Source: Pisaster brevispinus
Lineage: Eukaryota > Echinodermata > Asteroidea > Forcipulatida > Asteriidae
Direction of reading: 5' to 3'
DNA length: 64,000 nt
Assembly: GCA_023634235.1 (NCBI GenBank)
Contig: JAMKCF010000003.1
Coordinates: forward strand, 19,934,742-19,998,741
The first letter of the stretch is position 1. Each line of letters starts with the position of its first letter. This document shows positions 33,977 to 45,600 of the stretch, piece after piece. Made by a program: the position numbers and the translations under genes. The notes under the pieces are model-generated. The model saw only the letters and a list, made by a program, of their open reading frames with translations. It was not told where the DNA came from and ran no database searches.

Positions 33977-36900
33977 GAAACTAAATCTTGTATTTCAGTA
34001 GTGAGACAAAATTAGTGCCCACATGTACTTCTTGTTCCAAAAAAGGAGAAGGTGCAGCATCTGCGATGTTGATAGATAAGTTGAATTTGGATTTTACCCA
34101 AAAGCCTTGACCTACCTTACTTAATGTATTTCCAAACTGATTTAAAAGTTCCTGCATCATGAGTGGACATTTGGTTCTAGAACCAATGGAAGGAACAGTA
34201 TCGGCCACATACACCAGACCTGAAGTTTCATCTGTGAGAGGGCAAAGCCATTTTAATTTTATAAAGGGCACCTCCATCAGAAAATCTGTTAAGCCTATGG
34301 GAAACTTTGAAGGGGCACCAAGGCCCAAGACCAGGGCAAAAGAGGCTGTTGGCTCTGTGTTTAATCTCAGGCCTGCATGCACCTGTGTCAGCTGTCAGGT
34401 TGCAGCCATCTTTAGCATCCATCTTTTACTTCCATTCGCCTCAATATTGACCTTTCTTTTGCGACATCACAGCCCTAAGTTTTGCGACGAACCAGTGATG
34501 CTATGGAATAAACTCACACCAGCAAGCATACAATTTTTTAAAGATATGATTTCATATTGCTTTCAAACTCCTCTTGACAAAACTAATCAAAAAGCTTAAA
34601 TGGCTTCTGCAGCGGCTATGGGCTATGCCTTGAAGCCACAACCAAACCAACCATCCCCTTGTATGTGGTCGGGGTTCAACTTCACAAAGAGCAAAGGCTG
34701 ATCATTAAATGTGTATCAATTTAAATTGCTAAGCAAAGAGATTAACAATTCAAATTAGCCTTTGAGAAAGACTCTTTTAGGGTCGAAACGTTTGACCATT
34801 AACAATTTTGTGCGTGCATTCAAATCACTTTGGCAACATTGACAACTTGTCTAAAGGTGCATCTTCGTGATTTTGTGAAATCGAGCACGGGCTTTCAATT
34901 TTTAATCAGGGTTTGCAGATTTGGGTATTGACATGATGTTGAGCCTTTATATCTTGGAATGTGTTTCTGGAAGACTCCTGGAAAGTTCCTTGTAAATAAT
35001 TAAGTGTATGGGTCACAGAAGCTGCTTAGAAATGCTACACTAACTGTCTTTGAATTAGACTACAGTTGAAATATTTTCAGGCCAAGGCAAAGTTTTGCAC
35101 ATAACAAAAAAATTGTCAAAAGTATTTCATTGTTTTTGAAGAAAATTATCAACAATTTAGTTTGGTTGCAGAGTTCATAGGCTACAACATAAAGTTCTTC
35201 GAATTTGATTAAAGTACCTTAATAATGTTATTTACAGCATATTTACTTTCAGAAATCAATTAAGAACATTTTGTAATGTACTAAGTTGTGTAATGTTTTA
35301 ACCTTGGCATATTTTGTTGGTGAAATCTAGAAACCTGTCCAAAGATGGAAGTATAAATCTTTTTTCTACAAATGCATAGTTCATTTAAAACCCTCAAAAG
35401 TCTCGCTTTTGAACCCTGAAACAATCTGTGATCTAACCTCCTTCCCCCCCCCCCTCGGTTCAATATTTTCTGTCTGCCTGTTTGAAGCCCCATAAGGAAA
35501 GCAAATACCTTTCTAAATAACTGCCCAAGCCCTTGTTTCCTAAAATCATCATTATGTTCAACCACAATTTTCACTTGGTTCGGGCACAATGACGGATGTG
35601 CCACACATCTCATTCCATCATCACTGACACTGGTGGTGTAACAATACAACTGATTATGGGAAGTCTTACAAGTTACCTCTGAATTAATCTGGGGGGGTGG
35701 GGGCATAAAAAAACAAGCTGAATGTTGTTTCTCATGAAGCTGCTTAATTTAAATGCATTAACCCTCCTGTGGTTGTACATTTTAATACCTCATTGATCAC
35801 TAGATTTACTATTTTATTATTTAATAAGAAACTGGCTACAAACTTGTTTTGGTGGATGGATCGGAAAGTTTCATTTTTACAAACTGGCACGGTGTCATTT
35901 AGAACCATTTGTATAAAACTAAATTGCACTGAATGAATGATAATAAAGTCGATGTTTCTTTTTTATACCTCATACTTAAACTTTGACAGGGGACTGGATT
36001 GTAAAAGGGAAAACTAACTCTTTTCTCTTATTTTTGTGTGTGTATAGTTTCACGTAGAGTTGTTTCACTTTGACAATACTTGGGGTTGAACAGACAACTG
36101 GCTGCATTTAGCCGAGATGTGTCGTTAGCCGGGGCTGCAAGAGTGTTCCACCAGAAAGACTACAGGGCCCAATTTTGTACAGCCGCCAATCATAAAGTAT
36201 AGCTAATCTCGGAGCAAAGAAATATCAGTGAACTTGTATTGTTTGCAGTTTGCAGTTGGTAATGCTAAACTCTTGAGAATGCTCTGTGAATTTGTTTGCT
36301 TTTAGCAATTAAATTAAAGTGGCATCGGACCCTTTACAAGTAATATTACTGCTGTGTCATTTGAGTGGTCAAGATTGGCACCAGTTGCCAGTATTTCAAG
36401 TTACTTCTGCTTGATAAGAGCCACTAACATGCGCCATACCTTAAAGTGACATACTGCCTGCCAAACTTCAGGCCTACAACTTTACAGCCGATCAGCTGAT
36501 TTTCTCGGACTTTAGCAGGGATGAGAAATGTATGACTTTTATCTAAATTCCAACCTTCCTATGTCAGCCTGGTGGAAAAAAAGTAGCTGTTATTTTCTTC
36601 AGATATAAAGAAATCATGCTCTTTGATCTACTTCTCTATAACTGAGGATACTGTTCCCAGAAGCTCCTTGAATTCCATAACTCTTGGGGTTACCAGAAGT
36701 TGGAAATGCCATGATTTCGACATGCCTCCTAAAATTTGTGTCATAGTATCAGACCTGTAAACACTGAGCCCTAGTTACATTTTATAAACTATGCATATCA
36801 GAAATATACAGGTGGTGGTAGCCTCATAAGATAATGGCATGCACAAACTGCTCCCCCTAATGCCAATGTTTTTGTAAAGTGGGCTCAATTTGTCATTTAC

Positions 36901-39659
36901 GATTGAAACAATTGTACAGATGCTTTATTTTGGTAACAGAATAAGTAAATATTACTCGATTCCCAATATTTCTGTAGGGAGATTTATTGATAAAGGGTAG
37001 AACATGGTTGGTTTGGGGCGAATGCGTTTACTCTAATCCTCTTTGTTTTTAGGAAAACCTTTAGAAAAAACAATTCCAATAAAAGGAATGTTCGGTATGA
37101 TTGAATTCTGTCCCATTTCTCTTTTGTCCAGAAAGCAATGCGAAGGCAAAAGAAGTATTGCATTTTACATCTAAATTGTCATGCATACTTTCTGGGAATT
37201 GTGACCTTTTCATTCCTACCCTGAAAAGGTTTTGTCAGCATAACCTTGGTTGTTGACCCATTGGACGACAGGGAATGCACCCCTGCACAATGCACGTCTA
37301 TATTTCCGCCATTTTGGGTGTCTGCTCCTTTGCGGGCATTTTTACTCCAGAAACGACGGACAGGATAGGTCGTGTAGAAGTGCACTGCGTGTCATGAAAT
37401 GGGATCGATTGGAGTTTTCATTTTCGTCATTGTTTCCAAAACTAACCACAGTTCTGTTGACTCTGTTGTGCATTTGTTACTTTGGAATGTGTTCTATATA
37501 CAAAAATCAAATTTAGTGGTAGGCTGGGATGAAGGTCTTTGATGGGGCCCGTATTATGTTAATTTTGAGTATTTTGATATTTGCCTCTGGTTAAACAATT
37601 TATGCGGAAGCTTTCAAGAGGAGTAGTCATCCCTGTGTATATATAGTCCTGTAGTAAAAAAACAATGTGAGGTGCTGTTGTGTAAACCAAGAATTACTTG
37701 TGTCAAGAGTGTTGTTTTCTTCAAGTTAACACCCTGTCCAATTTGGCGGCAACGGCTACAACTGGATCGCCACATCATCATGCGTTGTGAAGTATCGAAC
37801 GTACTTGGCAACAGGCTTAGCAACGGTCATAGCCGTATCCATTAATTAAGATATGGCCTTATAGGCAAAGACTTGACCTGCTTCAGGTTTCATAAAGTGG
37901 GAAATGAGCCACTGGTTATCTGTTCAGAAAAAGTTATTGCCTTATGCTTGCCATACCATAAGCAACTTGAGTTGACAGCACTCGTCCCTTTATACACAGT
38001 TATAAAGCTGTGTAAAGTTTGTTAAAGATATCAGACCTTTCCAATGTCCAAGGGTATTTAAATGACTTAATACAAAGCTGTCGAGTTGGCCATGTTCACC
38101 CTCTATAGCCAAGCTTACAGAAGTTGGAAAGAAAAATCAGATCTATCATAGGGTAAACATTTTTTTAAAGCATGCAACTTTCAGCTGATCAGTTGATTCC
38201 CCGTTTTTTTGCCATTGAAAAGTGAAAGTATCTACCATTTTGAGTGTAGTTCATTCATTTTTCTAATTTTTTTGCAATTACAAATTTGCATTATCTCTAT
38301 GCGATGGTTATGGTTAGTGCAGCACTGGGGCTTTAAAAAAATACATGTTTGTGTAATATAATTTATTTTCTCAATGAGAGGTTGGGGGTTGGGCGGGGGA
38401 GGAACTTCCCTACCCCCCCCCCCATCCCCCACATTCATATTTCGTCATAAAATCACAATTTCTGCGATGGTTGTTTTAATTATTTATTCCCTCGAACTAC
38501 TAAATAAGTTGGGGTTTAAAAAAAAAAAAAATTTAACCTCAAGTTCAACCAAGCCTGATTCACATTGTAACGGCTGCAGCGATCAACCGAGATTTGACGG
38601 CTGTATAATGGAGAACGAGGGCACTATTCTGGGCCGAATATCACGAACTGCACGTTTTATATTTTGGGGCGGCTTACCCTTCTTTGACCGTGCACAAGGG
38701 TTTCCCTTATTATGAGTCACAAATGCCCCCTTTAAGCACTAGTAATTAAAGTAATGTACGTTTGTTCATTAAAGAGGAAATTACAAGTATTTTAATGTCA
38801 AACAAAACACTTGCTAACAGTTAAAAAAAAAAACAACAACAACAACAAATTTCATAACTTAAAGGTAGAATGACTACCAACACAAACTTTGTTTAGGGCT
38901 AGGGCCTACCATAGAGCCTTGGAGGGGGGGGGGGGGGGAAGAAATGAATTACGAAGTAAACTTCAATATTTCAGAGCTGCCCGCTTAAACGAACATTCGG
39001 CCATGTCACACAGGCAATTTATGGGCAACCAGCTCCAGGCAATCTTCGATAAGAACATGCAGCCACTCACGGTTCAGCTTTTTCTCATAATTGTCTTGGG
39101 GATAGTGAGTTACAGCTAGAAGAGTGTCTCTTGTGCTGCCGAAGTGTTCATTGTCTCCCAGTTGGTTGCCTCGTCAAAGAGAAAGGAGGCCCTTCTCTAT
39201 GGTTGCCTAACTTGCCTCTCCAAGAGTGCCTGTAAAAGTTGTGTGAAAAAACATGAACACTTTGCAAAAAAATATACATTTATGAGAAAATGAACTCATG
39301 TGTATTGTTTCGTGCGAGTTCATTATATTTAAGTACAATTTTTGTTCCAATATCCCACCTTGTTCTTGCACTTTGCATGCCTACTTTTGCCTGCAAATTT
39401 GCAACCTGTTTTGTTGATGTTCAATCGATTGCCCCTTAAAAAAAATAGCACCAACTACACGGTGAAATAGTAAAGAGCTCCGCCTACATCAATTTTTCAC
39501 CGTTTCGAAGATGAATGGCTGCCGTGTTCTCATCTGTGTTGGTTGATATAGGAAGGTGTGGGCTCGGGCGGGGACGAATCGTCTCCCAGAATTTACGGAT
39601 TTCTCTCGGAAAATATAGCCTGTTGTTCTCCATAGGAATATATACGTAGATTCTTCAAG
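33977..39659. other. intergenic region between RAN and the syntaxin gene
   Basis: No coding gene is supported. A minus-strand open frame of 141 codons at 35281-35706 has biased, domain-free sequence and no splice context. A dispersed repeat occupies 34236-34405. C/G runs lie at about 35444-35458, 38395-38423 and 38922-38938. The final 200 bases before 39660 should include the syntaxin 5' UTR and promoter; GGGCTCGGGCGGGGACG at about 39560 is the only GC-rich patch. The rest is AT-rich and looks unique. Confidence 0.6.
34236..34405 (+). repeat. short dispersed repeat (GGGCACCAAGGCCCAAGACC family)
   Basis: It contains GCCATTTTAATTTTATAAAGG, TATGGGAAACTTTGAAGGGG and CACCAAGGCCCAAGACCAGG, closely matching the reverse complement of 56921-57081. 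It lies about 320 bp after the RAN stop. Confidence 0.55.
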
Positions 39660-42600
39660 ATGAGAGATCGGTTGGGATCGTTTAAAAGGGTAAAATATTT
39701 ATTGTTGCATGATTTTTCAGAGTGGATTCTGTTCTGTATTGTGTGTCACTGTGTGGTTTGTGATCAGCCCATTCAGTACTGCACGAGGAGTGTTGTGTGT
39801 TGTAACAACTAACATGGAGGTGGTTGTAAATAGTTACTTCATGTATTTTGTGCGCAGTTTTTCGCTGCAGTTTTGTGTGTATTTTAAGAAAGTGAATGGC
39901 AGTTCATATGTATAGTATGGACTGGATTAATGTGTTTATTTTGTGTGTTTGTCACATGGAGGATCCAGATATATCACAATTTTAAAATAATTTTTCAGTT
40001 TTTGGAACTTGTCTCAGTCACTCCTTAACGAGTGATTTTTTTTCAGAACTCAATATCAAAATCCAAGTTCATGTTGTCACGCACATTGGAAAATGGATGG
40101 AGGGTTATGATTATCGGCGATGATTATCGGCGATAATCGTTACCCTCCTAGAAAGTGAGTACATTGGCTTAATTCATCTTCAAAGAAACAAATGATAAAT
40201 TTTAGGCAACGACAACACAACGGTCACATCGTCTGCAGTTAACTACGTGGTGAGCAGACCCCTAATTTTTGGCGGTGTTTAAGCTAAACACCGCCAAAAA
40301 TTCCATCTATTTTAATATTTTGAAAAAACTTATCCCCCTACCCCCAATGTTTTTCTTTTCATGGAAAGCACCAAGAGTGTTCATTCTTACCAATCAATTC
40401 ATGTATTTGTACGTTCAGTCAAAGTTAAGCTTGCGAATAGAATGGAATCGCCCAACACTGCGGTTTTGTATTTTGACAGTGACGTACATGGTGTACATGT
40501 TACAGTGGTGACAGAGTACACACATAGTGCGACAGTTGTGCACGAGTGGGTAAAGATGTACATATGTGAAGGAGCTCCACAAACTACTGTACTTTACATT
40601 TTATGCAACTTACCTCCATGGTACATGTACATGTTCACTGATGTACTTATTACTAGTACAATGTGGCTGGAGTGGTGGAAACTTTCATTACACATCATAC
40701 AAACAGTTTTAACACCATCATAGTGCATGTGGCGTGTCGTGGCCGAGTGGATAAGATCACTGGACTCAAGCTCTGGTGTTTCTGATCAGCAGAGTGTGGG
40801 TTCGAGCCCCGGTCATGACTCTTGTGTCCTTAAGCAAGACACTTAACCATGATTGCTACGTCCTTCGGATGGGACGTAAAGCCGTTGGTCCCGTGTGTTG
40901 TGTAACGCACGAAAAAGAACCCAGTGCACTTATCGAAAAGAGAAGGGGTCCGCCCCGGTGTTCCTGGTTTGATCGGCTGCATATTGCGCCACAGCACCTT
41001 GTAAACCATTACAAGGTGCTATGTAAAGGAGTAGGTCTCATACTTCAAACGTAGCCCCAAATACCTTGCAGGAAATACTGAATGTTAAGCGCTTAGAGGC
41101 TGGCCTGCAGTAGGCGCTATACAAATACAATGTATTATTATTATTATACAAGGTACATGTACATAGGCATAATTAACTCGTAACTGTACAACTGCAGGGC
41201 TAGATTTACAAGGAGGCCATAGGATGGTGCCCCTTCCTAAGTAAACCTATGCTCCTGTCCAAATTGATTATTTCCTAATTAAGACATAGCTTAAGTCAGA
41301 ATTTTGAAGTCAGAATTTTGAGTTCTTGTTATAGATAATATATGCACCTTTTCAAAACAAACAATGACTGTGCACAGCGTTCTTCATTGACAATTTGGTC
41401 CGCTGGCCAAATTCCAATTAAAACGCCTGATGGCCAATCAAAATTCTGCTCCAAGTGGTCTGGCTGGCTAGTTCAGTCATGAAAGGCATCCCTATTCCTT
41501 GAATTACGGACCAGTGAAAAAGCTGATGGACTAGTAGTAAAATGTCAAGCTAACTGGTCCTGCTGGTTAGTTGTTAAAAAAGTTAATGAGCAAACCCTGT
41601 ACTGCATACACATTGAAAAGCGTCTTGTGCAATGACATGAAATGAACACCTTTTACCACATGAGTTGAACAGTGACTTGAAAGAAAGTACACTACAGTCA
41701 GACAGTGTACACTTTATACATTGTCCAACTTGTCATGGGCAAGGTTAAGTGTATTGGAAACAGTGTTCCTGGTGTATTTGGACACTCTGTTTTATTGTAA
41801 ATTGCCCATTTAAACACACTGGCTTTTATTTTTAATTACAACCAGCAAATTTGGATTTGTGCATGAATACTGGCGTATGCGCTCGTTAAACAGCAAAAAT
41901 AGCAAACTGGTATTGTATGTACATGTACATATATACGTGACAATGAGTGGACCAGTGAGAGTTTGGCGCTCGATCATGAATATTGATGAGGTACGATGTA
42001 TCCAGATAATACTGGCACCTCCTTCTGTTTGAACTGACCAGCATTTACATGTATGCGTCCAAGCCAGACTTTAGACCTGTGAAACAATTGTGTCTAATAA
42101 GCTGTGTTGCATTGGATTAATGTTTTACCGAGACCGTGGTTAACATTCCAATAGGTGAAACTTACCAGCATCCGCGCTTGGATTATTGACATGGGTAAAC
42201 TAACCGACACGACCGGTAAAACTAACCAACTAACTTAAGACAGACACAAGAGGGCGCTATTGCCGTGACCTTTGACAGGGATGCATGACAGTGAGAGTGC
42301 AACCGAACTTCCGTCCGTGTAAATTACATGTGCGTGGGACGTGTAAATACTTACATAATACGTGTACACTACGTGTGGCGCGGCGGGTCTGGGGACCGGA
42401 TGTGGCTTTTTACCGGGACGGCTTTTACCCGGATCACGTTCGCACTAGACTTTTCGGCTCGGTTAAACTGACCTGGTCAATTTAACCGGGCAGACGTGGG
42501 TCGGTTAAACTACCCATTCAGGTCGGCGGGGTAAGTTACCTGGGAGGGAAACTTCCTGGGCTGTTCGCATTGGACTTAAAATGGTTAAGTTACCCATTTG

Positions 42601-45600
42601 CTCGGTTAGTTTACCCAAAATAAGTCCAGTGCGAACAGGGCTTTACTTGACATAACATGTTGTGATATAATAAACAACAACCTTTTATTATGGGACGCAG
42701 TCAGTCCCCTCTTTAAATTTTGCACTCCTGCATCAAATCAGTGTACCTGACTACTACCAACTATTACATGTAGTATAATGAAACAACCTGTAAATCTGCT
42801 GTCACAAGGGGCGCAAGGGTAGGGAGGGCAGGGGTTTCAAAAAGGTCGGTAAAAGAATATCCCCTCAGGGCTCAAAATTTACACATGACCGGCGTCTGAC
42901 CGTAGACCCAATGCCAGTGATGTTTGCCTCATGTCCAGTGCTAGTGTTTTTCAATTGACTAAAAGTACATTGCTGTGTGATAATATCTTTCGATATCTTT
43001 CAATTGGTAAATCTTTCAATTGTGTTGAGTATTGAAGCATAAGAAATACCATTAGACATGTATTTTCTAGTGCTTAAAAACAAAAAATCATAAACTACAT
43101 CGCATTTTAAACTGTGTAGAAAGTTCTCCCTCATTACATTCTGGTCTGTGGTCTTGTGGATTTTTCCCCTAAATCTGTAAATTCGAGCCCTGCCCCTGTC
43201 AGTTTACTACACACTGTAGCTTGATTTTCTAGAAAATCTCTTCTAGACCATGTAGACCATATAAAATAACTTGTCACTTTCTTCACTGACCAGAAATAAG
43301 TTTTTACAACCCCTAAAATGTTTCTTTCTGTTTTGTATACGTCGGCTTGGAACTGAAAAGTAGACTTAAATGTAAATCTCAAAAAAGATGTTTCCAAAAC
43401 ATGAGACTGTCGGTTGAAGGCTTTACTGGCCCAATGCAAACATTGTTGGACACTGGCCAGTGGTCCAGTGCCAGTGGGTATTTCAAGCCATCACTGCACT
43501 AGGGAAGGGTTCGGTGATCATTTTTGTGGGCACAGTTCACTGTCCAATCTCTTCCCAACCCCCTAAATTCCTACTTACCCCAAGTCCCTTGCCATTGGGA
43601 ATCATACTTTGATCAGTTTTTTAAAGTCAAGACTAAGTGCGTTGTACAATGTTGAATGTTTTAAGTGTTATTGGCTGACACTGCGGCATATCCAGCATAC
43701 TTGACAAGCTGCCTTTGATGTATGAATGTTCTAGAACATTCTCATCACCTGTTTTTATTTACCGTCCACTTCTTCCTAGAAAAGATTACTTTCAGTTTTT
43801 AAAGTCTGAAACTGCAGAGCCTGAAATTTACACTGGACCACAGGTCCCAGGCCAGTGATTTAGCATTGGGCCAGTAAACTCACAACAGGAGAAGTCCAGC
43901 AATCTTGTGTTTTTCAATTGATATGTTTGTTAAGAGATTTTTCAAGTTGATGTCAATCGCAGTCAATTAATATGATACACCTCTGTACTTTCCCATAAGA
44001 CATTAAGACAATGGGATAAAAATTGTTCAAATAAAAACAGCTTATGTCACACTGTATAGAAAGTTTTGTTTCTTATTTTGATTGCGGTCTCGTTAAAAAA
44101 AATCTTCTGGTCCATCTGTCCATGAAAGATTTTGAGCTGCAAGCCCTGTGTTCTTTTCTCCCTAATTTGAGACGTGGCAAGTCAGTTTTTCCTTAGGAAA
44201 GAGCGCAAGGGCAGACTTAAATTCCTACTGTCAGAGCATTTCAAGGGGAACCATGGCAATGCCCATTGCCCAGGGCCTGCGGGGCTTGAACTGAGGGGAA
44301 AAATTTGCAAAACCGCAGTGCTTGTGTAGCTCATTGTACATGTACCAAAATTGGGACCAGGGTTTGTTTTACAAAATTAAAAAAAGAAAGAGAAACAAAT
44401 AAAAACTTTTATGCAGCTTGACACAAAAATGTTGTCATGGGTAAGTACAACATGTATACTTCCATATAAATAATATTTGTCACACTCAAAATCAACATTT
44501 TGAACATACAATGTGTATTTATTTCAAGACTTAACGCAGTTACATGTAGGTACAGGTGTATTGTTTTTATTCAATTGAAAAACACAAGACCACTGGACTT
44601 GTCTAGTGCTCAGACTTGTCCGGTTGGGAGTTTGTTGACCCGGTCGATGCAAAAATGTCATTACGGCTATGGCCCTGCAGTCCAGTGTTTATTTTGAGCC
44701 CTAGGCCTCTGTTGAGTATCATCAGGGCTAATCGTTTATTATACCCTCAAATTAAAGTTATTTTACTTTTTACAACCTTTCCTTTAAGGTTATCTAAAAC
44801 CGTACACTCGATATCAATCCCATTAGTTTGATATTGCTTGAATTTGATGGACTCAGTGCATTATGTTCCGTGTACAAAATGTGCATGGAGCCCAGCCCTA
44901 TCAAAAATGATGAACATGACTGGGTGTCAACATTTTACGGAAGTCCAAAGGTTGGCCGGACAGGGAGCATAGTGATTGATTTCTGTACATTGTGTGTATT
45001 TTTTTTTTATTGCAGGGATTAAAGACAATGTATTGGATTTGTATTAATCAAAATTTGATTAGTTTAAATCAGAAAGGTTAATGATTATAAAAGCTTTTAC
45101 CAGTACCAATACTCCCAAGAAATATGTCAGTCAGAAATGTCAAAGTTGGGGAAATCTCGAGAATTTAAAGACCCCCACCAAAAAAAATATATAAATAAAT
45201 AAATAAATAAATAAATGAAAATTAGCCACGGCCTGTTACAATTGCCACCACCAAAATTTAAGAATGTTAAAAACACGCACAAAATCCTTGAAAAATGTGA
45301 CAAAATTTTATGAAATTTTCAAAGGTTGAATGTAATGGTATATTATTATTGTATTTATTTATTTATAACTAATTTTTTACCTATGCTTAACAAAAAATAT
45401 TTAACTTTTCCTGTATAACATACATTACTGGAAAAATGAGTGTTGGTACAAATGACAGGGAAAATACTATTTTAGGAAACAATTTCTTATGTGCACACCG
45501 GAAAATGAAGTTCATTTAGCAAGGAGAAATTGAACTATCTGCAGTTGTTTCGCAACACGTACACTGTACACAATGTACATACTGTAGCACAAACTTGTAT

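Noticed and set aside
34159..34599. 146-codon frame after RAN
   Set aside because: Runs through a dispersed repeat (34236-34405) and has an opposite-strand counterpart of similar length; repeat-derived.
35281..35706. 141-codon minus-strand open frame downstream of RAN
   Set aside because: Proline-, cysteine- and arginine-rich with G-run-derived residues, no recognisable domain, no splice or poly(A) context; best explained as chance.
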